Positions 15,890 to 23,657 of a stretch of 64,000 bases of DNA are shown here, in pieces. A model generated the notes under the pieces. That model made no database searches and was not told the origin of the DNA. It saw only the letters and a list, made by a program, of their open reading frames with translations. Origin of the DNA: Prevotella communis (GTDB lineage: Bacteria; Bacteroidota; Bacteroidia; Bacteroidales; Bacteroidaceae); the NCBI RefSeq assembly GCF_022024115.1, contig NZ_CP091792.1, positions 2,480,001 through 2,544,000 of the forward strand, given 5' to 3'. The first letter of the stretch is position 1. The number at the start of each line of letters is the position of its first letter. A program made the translations under genes and the position numbers.

Positions 15890-16768
15890 TTATCTTCTCT
15901 TATGCTTCTTGCTCTTTTTATGCTTCTTCTTTTTCTTAGGAGCGATACCTGCTGCTGCCATTGCCTCGTCACGCTCCTTCTTCTCTTTCTTTCTGTCGCC
16001 CTGACTCTTAATGATGTCTCTACTTGCAACCAGAAAATCATAGAAGTCTTGGCTCGTATATGCAGATACCTCTATTACACCTGCCAGCTTGTTTACTAAC
16101 TGAACTACGCCCTTAGGTGCTGTAATACGATATTCGAAATATTTATCAAAGACAGTATCTTCGCCACGATCTTTCTTGTCCATTTCTTCTATGCAGAAAC
16201 GAAGTACCCCCTTTAAAGCCTCTGGATTTCTAAACACAGTAGCAGAAGGCATGATACCTCTATTACGCAGGTTCTGCTCTCTGAAAAGGAACTTGGTATA
16301 AGTGTAGTCAAGTACTCCGTCTTCGTTAGTTTGAACGGTATTCTTGAAAGACCAATATAGGCCCTCCAGCCAATTTCTGTTTTGCTTGTAGAACCAGTGT
16401 TCAGCAATGTAATTAGGGTCACAATCCTGTTCGTCAATTTTATTCCAACGTCTTCTCATGTAATCATACAAGTCAACGTGAGAAAGATATTGCCAAAAAT
16501 GACTTTGAGCTGCTTGCATAGGAGTAAGGTCTTTGAACGCCTCAAAGAGGATCTTTCCCGCTTCATAGTCATCGCCTGAAGTTTTGGAATCTGCGTATGC
16601 AAGCATACCAGACAAATCAGGTTTCTCTAAATCAGTCTCATACAACCCATCATGTTTTTCGGCTTCTTCTCGCCAATTAAATGTGGGGTTAAGATAATTG
16701 GGGAGATTATCTTGAACGTGAATTCTTAATACCTCGGCAAATTCTGGGGTAAAGATTGTCTGCTTCAT
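15890..16768 (-). CDS. Unrecognised 292-aa protein of the defence island, possibly DUF6339-like
   Basis: The middle contains HFWQYLSHVDLYDYMRRRW and ILNRIYWSFKN-like aromatic-rich stretches (here LEGLYWSFKN), which recall the DUF6339 family of uncharacterised proteins; this assignment is tentative. The C-terminal 35 residues are extremely lysine-rich (KKKKKHKKSKKHKRR at the end), suggesting nucleic-acid contact. Its ATG overlaps the stop of the upstream 287-aa gene by 4 bases and it ends 3 bases before the methyltransferase, so it is a core member of the operon. No catalytic motif is visible. Confidence 0.75.
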   Translation of the reverse strand: MKQTIFTPEFAEVLRIHVQDNLPNYLNPTFNWREEAEKHDGLYETDLEKPDLSGMLAYADSKTSGDDYEAGKILFEAFKDLTPMQAAQSHFWQYLSHVDLYDYMRRRWNKIDEQDCDPNYIAEHWFYKQNRNWLEGLYWSFKNTVQTNEDGVLDYTYTKFLFREQNLRNRGIMPSATVFRNPEALKGVLRFCIEEMDKKDRGEDTVFDKYFEYRITAPKGVVQLVNKLAGVIEVSAYTSQDFYDFLVASRDIIKSQGDRKKEKKERDEAMAAAGIAPKKKKKHKKSKKHKRR

Positions 16769-17628
16769 GAATCTGAATCTTTTGGTTCGATTTTTTCTTT
16801 TACTTCCTCTAATGCGTTAAGCATGACATCAGGCAAAATTTTGTCTACTATTTGTAGAACATCACCAATTGAATAGTCATATCCTTCTAGTTCAGGCAAT
16901 TCGTCTTCTGAAACCATTTGTTTGATAAATTGCGTTAGATAGAAAATCCAATCCTTTTTATCGTCATCATAACATAAACGCAACTTGTAAACCGCTTCTA
17001 TAAGTGCATTCCTTACCAAAATTGCCTCGAACACATTGGGGCACTGGTTCAAAACCAATTTTCCTGCATTCTCATAGGAGTATGGCAGCTGTATCAAGAT
17101 AATGCCATCAATAACATTCGTGACCTTCTGAACATTTGCATATTCGTACTTAACAAATTTACTCAGATTAGCCATATCATCGCTAGGTGTTAATGATACG
17201 TTAAATTTTTCCACCAATGCAATCATTGCACCTTTCTGGTAATCTACAATACCCTCATAGAATTCATCTACATCAAGATAATTGCAACTATTGATGTTCT
17301 CTGTTGCTACTATTTCAATCTTAACGGAGAATCTTTTGTTCACTTTCGAACAGGGTATTTTGATTGTGAAATAAGATTCTTCCCTCTTTTCTATCTGGGT
17401 ATAGTAGGTTGAAGAACATTGTATGATGCAAAGATAAGACGCAAGATTTTCTGCGATAAGTCTATCTACACCTTCATTATGCGTGGTCACCTCATACTCC
17501 AAAATGAAAACATCTTCATCGGAATCCTTTTTCAAGCCTACTCTATGCCCAGCAGGATCATCTCCCTTGTAATTATCGGGTAAGCCCCAGATGGGGTACG
17601 GATATGTTGCAGTTGTTTTAATGTCCAT
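16765..17628 (-). CDS. Unrecognised 287-aa protein of the defence island
   Basis: I do not recognise this protein. It starts with ATYPYPIWGLPDNYKG, has a beta-rich first half (alternating hydrophobic strands at about 40-110) and a helical second half ending in an acidic tail (KEKIEPKDSDS). It overlaps the GHKL ATPase gene by 11 bases at its 5' end and the 292-aa gene by 4 bases at its 3' end, so the three are translationally coupled and probably stoichiometric. No signal peptide, membrane segment or nuclease motif is visible. A DNA- or partner-binding subunit of the ATPase is a reasonable guess only. Confidence 0.75.
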   Translation of the reverse strand: MDIKTTATYPYPIWGLPDNYKGDDPAGHRVGLKKDSDEDVFILEYEVTTHNEGVDRLIAENLASYLCIIQCSSTYYTQIEKREESYFTIKIPCSKVNKRFSVKIEIVATENINSCNYLDVDEFYEGIVDYQKGAMIALVEKFNVSLTPSDDMANLSKFVKYEYANVQKVTNVIDGIILIQLPYSYENAGKLVLNQCPNVFEAILVRNALIEAVYKLRLCYDDDKKDWIFYLTQFIKQMVSEDELPELEGYDYSIGDVLQIVDKILPDVMLNALEEVKEKIEPKDSDS

Positions 17629-19759
17629 AAACCTTGATGTTTAAACTATACAATGTGACGTTCTCCTGTGGAGTAAACTTAATAACATTAGGAGTATCGG
17701 CTTTCAAATCAAATCCGTAAATCTCATTCGATACACCAGACCTAATTTGGTAACCGGCAGATACATTTTTCAAATCAAGCGGGAACAATCCCTCGTCTGC
17801 CTGAATATCAAGGACAAGCCTGCAATCATAATAGTCTTTTGGAACTCTAATTTCGAGTTTGCATGCAAAATCCTCATTATGAAGTGGCTTAAGACGTTTG
17901 TTTCGTCCATCCAGCTTAATTTCTCTCTCACGTTCAACGTTGGGATTCTCTGTCTCACCAATACCATCATCTTCACCTTCGTTACCTTCTACGTAAGTCG
18001 GGGCTTTTTTAGGCGGCTCTGGTGTCGGAGGTGTTGGTGTTGGAGGCGTTGGAGTTGGAGGCGTTGGAGGCTCTTGACGAGGTACTGGATCTGTTTCAGG
18101 TTCTACGTCAGTTATGGTTCCCTTTTTCTTCTTTTTCTTTCGTCCCTTAGTTTCTTCAAAGATAGTAAATAAGCCAGACTTTGAGCTCTGATTCTTCTCC
18201 TTTTCAATCACATTTGTAGTCGGCCAGATATTATCTTCTTCGTTTTCTTCACTTCGACTTCCAAACTTTCCAATTCTTCTTTTCTTTAGCGACTTTATTT
18301 CAAGTTGCTTATCATGCTCTTCAGGAAAGAGAACTTTTATACACTCTTTTTGGAACGAATCGAGTTCTCGAAGTGCCTTTCTTGCATTTCTCTTGTCTTC
18401 ATCGCTCATATCCTTCAACTCTTTTACATCCCATTTGTCATGCCTTACATCTTCCAGCATTCGTAAATATCTGGCACCTTCTCCATCACAAACCATAATA
18501 CCGTAGAAGCCCTTAGAAGAATTATACTTCCTTACTTCCACCGTCATTAGTTTGTTTCGCATGAAGATAATCTTATCCAAGGACTTTGCTGCTGTGATAT
18601 CCTCGCTTTTCCATATTTGCAAGGTAGCATGCCCCAAGGTAGGGAATTGGCCTGGGAAATCATCTGTCGTGAACCGCATATGATTCTCGTCGCTACTACA
18701 CATAGCAATTTCAAAAAGATAGGGACGGGGGTTAAAGTTCAGTTCTGGACGGTTGCTCCTGTCTATGTCTATATTGGTATAATCAGGCTCAGGGAAATAT
18801 TCAAGCATCTTGTCGCCAATATTTGCCTTGGTGAATAACTCACCGCATATGTCAACATCAAGCAACTCCATGTAAATAGCATAGAAGAATCCACGAAGAA
18901 GTTCTTTCTTCATCGTTTTGACATCTTCTGCATTCTCTTCCATTCCCAGCACAAATGCATCAGTTCCAGATTTCTCTCTTCTGAAAACAACGGGAATATC
19001 ATCTCCTGAATTAGGTGCCCCACCTTTGTTGTAGAATGCATCGGCTTCAAAAAGAACCTTCTCTCCGTTCTCATTCCTATATTTATGAGTACACAATCGT
19101 ACTACTCCTTCTCCAAATGTTTGCCCACTTTCATCATCCTTTGTCGAATAATAAACTGCATTGAATGGAGAATTGACAAATCCTACAGTTTTACCAAGCC
19201 CATGACTGCCGCCTGCATAACCACCATCAGGCTTGTAACTTGATGATGAACAATGCACGCATGAATCAAAAGCAGACGGAACATCGTCGTCATCAACATA
19301 ATTCATGCCCGTCGTGTAATAGTCAGACACTTTCAAAAAACCGATGGTGCTGTTCTTGCGGGAGTTTAAAAACTCGTACTTGCTCTTATAGATATCTTTT
19401 GAGCCTGGCAATTGTTGACTTCTTTCACTACAAGCTTTAAGTCGTCCAATTAATGACTGTATCAAATTGGGATAGTCAGCGCAAACCATTTCACCATAAG
19501 AGAAAGTCACAAGTACTTTCTTACTTCTATTATCATCTTTTTTCTGCGCAGCGTCTATGGAATTCTGAATGTATTCGCGCACAAGACAGCGAACCTCATT
19601 GTCCTTAAAGGGGTCAAACGAAGAATCCTCACGATCTCGCTTCATCGTACCTCTTGGCTTCTGCACAAAGTTCCACTTACAGCCAAGATCCTTATCTCCT
19701 TTTGTTGCTGGCAGATCATTTTCAATCTGACTAAACAAATCCAAAGTCTCCATAGGCAA
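17618..19759 (-). CDS. GHKL (MutL/MORC/Hsp90-like) ATPase of a defence island
   Basis: A 713-residue protein with the GHKL ATP-binding fold in its first 250 residues: N box REYIQNSIDAA (61-71), G1 box VSDYYTTGM (145-152 region, the D-x-x-x-x-G motif) and G2 box GGSHGLGK (183-190). Bacterial MutL/MORC-like ATPases in restriction islands have been described beside methylases and Vsr-like nucleases, which matches the setting here. A proline/threonine-rich linker at about 565-595 (repeating PTPPTP) separates a C-terminal beta domain of about 110 residues, and is preceded by a basic K/R stretch. Start may be Met1 or Met3 (19753). It begins directly after the 79-aa gene stop and overlaps the next gene by 11 bases. 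It probably acts as an ATP-driven DNA clamp. Confidence 0.85.
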   Translation of the reverse strand: MPMETLDLFSQIENDLPATKGDKDLGCKWNFVQKPRGTMKRDREDSSFDPFKDNEVRCLVREYIQNSIDAAQKKDDNRSKKVLVTFSYGEMVCADYPNLIQSLIGRLKACSERSQQLPGSKDIYKSKYEFLNSRKNSTIGFLKVSDYYTTGMNYVDDDDVPSAFDSCVHCSSSSYKPDGGYAGGSHGLGKTVGFVNSPFNAVYYSTKDDESGQTFGEGVVRLCTHKYRNENGEKVLFEADAFYNKGGAPNSGDDIPVVFRREKSGTDAFVLGMEENAEDVKTMKKELLRGFFYAIYMELLDVDICGELFTKANIGDKMLEYFPEPDYTNIDIDRSNRPELNFNPRPYLFEIAMCSSDENHMRFTTDDFPGQFPTLGHATLQIWKSEDITAAKSLDKIIFMRNKLMTVEVRKYNSSKGFYGIMVCDGEGARYLRMLEDVRHDKWDVKELKDMSDEDKRNARKALRELDSFQKECIKVLFPEEHDKQLEIKSLKKRRIGKFGSRSEENEEDNIWPTTNVIEKEKNQSSKSGLFTIFEETKGRKKKKKKGTITDVEPETDPVPRQEPPTPPTPTPPTPTPPTPEPPKKAPTYVEGNEGEDDGIGETENPNVEREREIKLDGRNKRLKPLHNEDFACKLEIRVPKDYYDCRLVLDIQADEGLFPLDLKNVSAGYQIRSGVSNEIYGFDLKADTPNVIKFTPQENVTLYSLNIKVYGH

Positions 19760-19999
19760 TTATTTATTAAAGGTAAAACCAGATTTTCCATTTCCTTTGC
19801 TAAGTTCGTTTGCATAAACAGCCTTAGCGTCCTTGAGAGCTTTTGAGATTTCCTCAAACATATGATTCACATCATCCTCGTCATACTCGTAATTTCTGCG
19901 ATTAGAACAATTCTGCAAGAGGTTCAGATAATCAATGATTTTCTGAACACGATTGGTTGCAACTTTAGTAAACCTTTTACGTCTAGAATTTTCAGTCAT
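19760..19999 (-). CDS. Small 79-aa protein heading the GHKL operon
   Basis: The stop codon is immediately followed by the GHKL ATPase start, and a promoter lies 27 bases upstream, so this is the first gene of the operon. The basic N-terminus (SRRKRFTKVATNRVQKI) is followed by LNLLQNCSNRRNYEYDEDDV, a pattern I associate with small proteins next to defence ATPases but cannot name. It is predicted mainly helical. A regulatory or accessory subunit is possible. Confidence 0.75.
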   Translation of the reverse strand: MTENSRRKRFTKVATNRVQKIIDYLNLLQNCSNRRNYEYDEDDVNHMFEEISKALKDAKAVYANELSKGNGKSGFTFNK

Positions 20000-20025
20000 A
20001 AATGTTAATTTTTGATTTTTGATTG

Positions 20026-20033
20026 CAAATATA
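20026..20033 (-). promoter_or_regulatory. Promoter -7 element (TATATTTG) of the GHKL/methylase operon
   Basis: TATATTTG on the minus strand, 27 bases before the ATG at 19999. Just upstream the sequence atatagt recurs at 20029-20035 and about 20051-20057 in an A/T-rich stretch, a possible operator. Confidence 0.55.
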
Positions 20034-20166
20034 GTCTATATTTTTGAAATATAGTACATATATCAAAAAAACAAATCCGATATTTAGACATTATTAACCA
20101 TTTATCATGCTAACTATTACGTCAACTTTCTACAAATAATGAAGAAGACAATCCTATCGCAAATAT

Positions 20167-21009
20167 CTATACCCCCATAAACACCTTTTCCCTATGATAT
20201 GCCAAGAAATCTCTGTCCGGCTTGTAATCAGATGGTAAGATGATTTGTTTACCAGCAATGCAGGCAAAGTGCTTGTCGAAATACTCTTTGCTCTCATACT
20301 CCAGTAAAGCGGAAGAAAGGCTAACCTTGTAATCGTCAGGTGAGATGGTGATAAGGCCTGCATCGAAAGCTTTGTCGTATAGGGCTGAAAGGCAGATGCC
20401 ATTACAAGGGTTAAGACGCTCTTTCTTATGAGTCTTGTCTTCCCATGGTATGATATGGCTTGCTATTAATAATTGTGGTATATCAATCCCCGTTAGGGCA
20501 CAGCGGTTTCCGTAATTGACAAGAATCATACGACGGAAATAATCCTGTCCCTTCCTTCTTTTTGTTTGAGAAATCTTGTCCTCTCCCTCTTTGGTAATAT
20601 CAAAGTGGGTAATCAGTTTCTTTGAGATAGCTTGTGGATTATGCTCCTGTGCAACAATGCGGTCTGCCGTAATTACTTCCTGTTCGTACACAGCATAGTC
20701 CATCAGGCTCTTTAATGCAGCTGAACAAAAGTTGTTTAGAGGATAACTTCTTTGGTTCGGATTACCATAGTCAAAGATGTTCTGCTTATTTTCTTTCATC
20801 TTCTTTACTTCCTCTTTGACAAGGTTGAGAACATTCTCAATAACCGAAATATCTGTAACACTATAGAGTGATTGGCCATGAAGATTTACTACATCTTGAT
20901 GCTTCAGAACATTGTCAAGAATCTGGATAGCCCGAGCATAGCTGTCAGCCTTTCCAGAGTTTTCAGCTGACAGACGAGTATTAAAATCTATAAACCCTTT
21001 TTTATCCAT
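20167..21009 (-). CDS. HNH endonuclease domain protein
   Basis: The 280-residue protein ends in an HNH_2-type nuclease domain: CALTGIDIPQLLIASHIIPW, then RLNPCNGICLSALYDKAFDAGLI, with the histidine and asparagine of the HNH motif. The N-terminal half is helical and probably binds DNA or a partner. Start at 21009 (MDKKGFIDF) is chosen because a TACCTTTG promoter lies 35 bases upstream; a longer frame to 21108 runs through that promoter. Proteins of this type are annotated as putative restriction endonucleases. It has its own promoter and is 168 bases ahead of the 79-aa gene, so it belongs to the island but not necessarily to the same transcript. Confidence 0.88.
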   Translation of the reverse strand: MDKKGFIDFNTRLSAENSGKADSYARAIQILDNVLKHQDVVNLHGQSLYSVTDISVIENVLNLVKEEVKKMKENKQNIFDYGNPNQRSYPLNNFCSAALKSLMDYAVYEQEVITADRIVAQEHNPQAISKKLITHFDITKEGEDKISQTKRRKGQDYFRRMILVNYGNRCALTGIDIPQLLIASHIIPWEDKTHKKERLNPCNGICLSALYDKAFDAGLITISPDDYKVSLSSALLEYESKEYFDKHFACIAGKQIILPSDYKPDRDFLAYHREKVFMGV

Positions 21010-21043
21010 AATGCTTTTCCCGTTTTTGGGCAAAATGCATCCG

Positions 21044-21051
21044 CAAAGGTA
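21044..21051 (-). promoter_or_regulatory. Promoter -7 element (TACCTTTG) of the HNH gene
   Basis: TACCTTTG on the minus strand, 35 bases before the ATG at 21009. Confidence 0.65.
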
Positions 21052-21369
21052 ATTAAAATAATTGAAAAAGAAAAGCTTTTCAGGGAAAAATCTGAAAACA
21101 ACTTTCAATAGCTACATGTACGTCTCTTCTACGAACCCACTACGAACTCACTCCGAAGGTAAAAGCAAGGCCTATGCTACGCCTACGCTCTGCCTACGCT
21201 ACAATATCTCTATAAAGAGCAAATGGTGGTATATACATATAATTTAATTCTTATCTTTTGCTACAATATAGCATGGAGTATTCGAAGAATTGCCACAAAG
21301 TTAGGAATTATTTTTTAGATAAAAGACTAAACACCAAAAAAATCTTCAAGAATCATGCAAATATAGTAA

Positions 21370-21409
21370 ATACCCCAAAAACCTCACTCGAGTGAGATTT
21401 TGGGGGTAT
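21370..21409. repeat. Palindrome centred on cactcgagtg
   Basis: The two 20-base arms match at nearly all positions (ataccccaaaa... and ...attttgggggtat), centred on ctcgag. A related copy lies at 23553-23628 downstream of umuC. Confidence 0.75.
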
Positions 21410-21624
21410 TACGTGACAGGAAGGATTGATGTCAATCATAAATTGCCTAATAATGTCTCTTTCATTGTCTTCTATGTTGCTTTCCAAATAATTGAATCAC
21501 TTTTTATTTCTAGACTACCAAATCACGAGATAGGGAATTTTTCTTGGCTTCGCCACTTCTATCAGTTATTTCATTAGTAAGTCATTATGTATAGCGTCGG
21601 ATTAAAGAGACGTATTCTCGTCCA

Positions 21625-21667
21625 AAGCGAGCCGTAATCTCGCATGGCGTGTGATTATGGCTCGCTT
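21625..21667. other. Strong hairpin, possible terminator or RNA element
   Basis: Arms 21625-21639 (aagcgagccgtaatc) and 21653-21667 pair at 14 of 15 positions around a 13-base loop. No T-tract follows, so a simple intrinsic terminator is not established. Confidence 0.55.
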
Positions 21668-22353
21668 CTTATAAGCCTTTACCATTCAAAGAGCATGGAG
21701 TATGACGATACTTTTTCAACACCCACCCCAAGAGCATAGAAATCTCCTGGAAAGCCTTTAAATACAGGGGAATGCGCTGGGGGGAGTGTTGCCTTAACAC
21801 TAACCCCAACACCCAACCCAACACTCCACCCGACACCCAACCCTAAGGATATCATGAAAGATTAACCCTGACGGCACGTGTCAAATAAATTCCAGGTTCA
21901 TTAATCTTGGCTATTTACTCCTTAACCAAGAAAAAATTGCGCTCTGCCTAAGAAAATATTTTTTCCTAGTGAGGGCGCAATTGCTACATTTAATGGTAGT
22001 AAAATTGCTTCCGTATAGTGTAAAGAAAATTCTGCAATATCAATTAAAGCCAAGAGTCTCAAGGGGGAGTGTAGGGGTTACTGTTGGGGTTAGTGTCAGG
22101 GGGAGTGTTGACACAACACTAACCCCTGCTGAATATATTGTATTTAGAGGCTTTTCAGACAATATATCTATTCTTGGGGTGGGTGTTGCACACAAAAATA
22201 ATTGTGCGTTAAAAATAGTATCGAGAAAGGTTGTTTCTCTGCAAGCAACTCGTCGTTTCTCGGACAGAGATACGACGTTATGGTCATTCGTGTAGCGTCG
22301 CAGACAAAAATATCCATGACCAATTCAAGCAAGATAAAAAAAGCAAACAAAAA

Positions 22354-22523
22354 ACGTGGGTGCTTAACTTCTGCCTGTTGCTGTTCGAGGCCTTCCACAG
22401 CCTATGCGGTAAACAGACAGAGTAAACACCCACGTAGGAGTATATAGTACACCCGTAAAGTGTGCTAGTGAGGACATGGTTAGCCCTCGCAGCACACTAC
22501 GGAGAGTATATACTACACCCCGT
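22354..22523. other. Pair of large stem-loops, candidate structured RNA or small element
   Basis: First stem: 22354-22366 pairs with 22423-22435 at 12 of 13 positions and the pairing continues inward (ctgcctgtt with aacagacag). Second: agtgtgct (22459-22466) pairs with agcacact (22491-22498), extended inside by gtgagg with ccctcgc, and this hairpin is flanked by direct repeats at about 22440-22456 and 22506-22523 (agtatatagtacaccc and agtatatactacaccc). Nothing in the stretch codes convincingly for protein. Confidence 0.5.
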
Positions 22524-22682
22524 GGAGTTACATCTGCATTATCTTTAACCGCATATTCGATTGTGGAAGTTTCGAACAGCTAAAAACAAAGCGTCAGTAA
22601 CGCCTTTCAATATGTAGTGCTCCACCTTACAGCTTCGCGCATCTCAATACGCATCCCAGCCACCATAGGCAGATAGCACCTG

Positions 22683-22772
22683 CAATGGTAGTAAAAAAAT
22701 TGCAATCTGGTTTCTTTTCGAAGAAAAAAAATGGAATGAACATAATAATCGCTCACATAAGGAAAACATAAT
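22683..22772. repeat. Direct repeat A flanking the DUF3791 cassette
   Basis: About 90 bases that match 23351-23442 at roughly nine positions in ten, including gcaatctggtttcttttc and cgctcacataaggaaaacat. A shorter third match (atggtagtaaaattgc) lies at about 21993-22008. Copy A ends in an inverted repeat, cgctcacat (22750-22758) with atgtgagcg (22778-22786). Confidence 0.85.
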
Positions 22773-22825
22773 TTCACATGTGAGCGAATAGAGGTGCCAG
22801 GAATCAGGCAGTGACACGAAACACC

Positions 22826-23047
22826 TTAATTACTTTCATTGTTCATCAATTCATAGATATACGCTGGGCCCTGCACATAGAGTTCCCCTTCCTCATCCTG
22901 GATGGCGGGCATCAAAGGGGAATTGTAAACACGCTCCATAGCCTCTTCAATAGAGCAGCCGGTATCCTCCATCACGTACTTAACCAATTCGCTAAGAGTA
23001 TAATTGATTAAATAATTTGCAATCTGATGATGAGTGGGTTCGGTCAT
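22826..23047 (-). CDS. Small 73-aa protein, second gene of a DUF3791 cassette
   Basis: A short acidic protein (start TEPTHHQIANYLINYTL, end IYELMNNESN) with helical character and a YVQGPAYIYEL stretch. I do not recognise the family with certainty, but it resembles small partners encoded beside DUF3791 proteins. It follows the 71-aa gene by 61 bases on the same strand and shares its promoter. A two-gene toxin-antitoxin-like unit is one reading; it is unproven. It ends about 50 bases from repeat copy A. Confidence 0.65.
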   Translation of the reverse strand: MTEPTHHQIANYLINYTLSELVKYVMEDTGCSIEEAMERVYNSPLMPAIQDEEGELYVQGPAYIYELMNNESN

Positions 23048-23108
23048 ACGCTTTCTACATAAAGCTTATTAAGATAGCATAAGGCACGCTCTGTTTCAAG
23101 ATAGAGTA

Positions 23109-23324
23109 TCATGCAAGCGTTCCTCCGTTCTTTTGACAGATAATGAGTACGTCATCAATTGTTTCATCCATCGACTGCAGATGCTCTACATCGTAAAACT
23201 CGATAAGGAATGCCAGTCCCTTATGCTCATGCAGATAGCGGAATGCGGCCTGGCGTGACATAGAGAAACGTCGACCGAAAGCTTGAATACATGCAGTCAA
23301 AAATGGAATCTGATACTTACTCAT
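23109..23324 (-). CDS. DUF3791-like small protein, first gene of the cassette
   Basis: This 71-residue protein fits the DUF3791 pattern: an N-terminal FLTACIQAFGRRFSMSRQAAFRY segment, then LAFLIEFYDVEHLQSMDETIDDVL. It has a good ribosome binding site (aaggagat directly before ATG) and a TACCTTTG promoter within repeat copy B, about 23 bases upstream. DUF3791 proteins are small helical proteins often found in two-gene cassettes of unknown or toxin-antitoxin-like function. It is the upstream gene of the pair with the 73-aa protein. Confidence 0.75.
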   Translation of the reverse strand: MSKYQIPFLTACIQAFGRRFSMSRQAAFRYLHEHKGLAFLIEFYDVEHLQSMDETIDDVLIICQKNGGTLA

Positions 23325-23657
23325 ATCTCCTTTTTATTTATATTATGGCGCAAAGGTAGTAAAAAATTGGCAATCTGGTTTCTTTTCAAACAAAAAAAAT
23401 TGGAATGAACATAATATTCGCTCACATAAGGAAAACATAAATCCGGTGCAGCGACAACTCCTACCGTCCTAACTCCCGACCTATATACATAGGATCAATC
23501 TTCAGCGTAACCATCTCCATTTTGCCAAGGAAAAAGCAGAAAAGTCACCCTATAATACCCCCAAAATCGTCACTCGAGTGAAATCATCGAATTAGCTAGC
23601 TGAATTCATGAAATCACTCGAGTCAATTCACGATTTGAGCTATATATAGTAACTAAT
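23325..23657. other. Non-coding gap with repeat copy B, promoter and umuC-end palindromes
   Basis: It contains repeat copy B (23351-23442), the TACCTTTG promoter of the DUF3791 cassette (minus strand, 23351-23358 region), and a fold-back at 23553-23635: two cactcgagt cores face each other around gaattagctagctgaattc. The fold-back lies directly downstream of the umuC stop and may terminate umuDC. The core sequence tacccccaaaatc is shared with the palindrome at 21370. Confidence 0.65.
23351..23442. repeat. Direct repeat B flanking the DUF3791 cassette
   Basis: Second copy of the 90-base repeat at 22683-22772. On the minus strand it supplies TACCTTTG, the promoter of the DUF3791 gene; copy A has TACCATTG at the same place. 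Confidence 0.85.

Larger units (their letters stand above)
21052..22825. other. 1.8-kb stretch without a credible protein gene, rich in repeats and hairpins
   Basis: Open frames here are short and low in coding character. The stretch holds 11-bp-period repeats at about 21127-21200, a 40-base palindrome at 21370-21409, a 15-bp hairpin at 21625-21667, two C/G-rich repeat tracts of opposite orientation (about 21777-21845 and 22058-22135), a hairpin at 21935-21982 (aattgcgc / gcgcaatt), and two large stem-loops at 22354-22523. It may be a graveyard of small elements or contain non-coding RNA; no function is visible. Confidence 0.6.

Noticed and set aside
22168..22447. Several 60-80-codon frames around the stem-loops
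   Set aside because: They run through strong hairpins and have no family resemblance or ribosome binding site.
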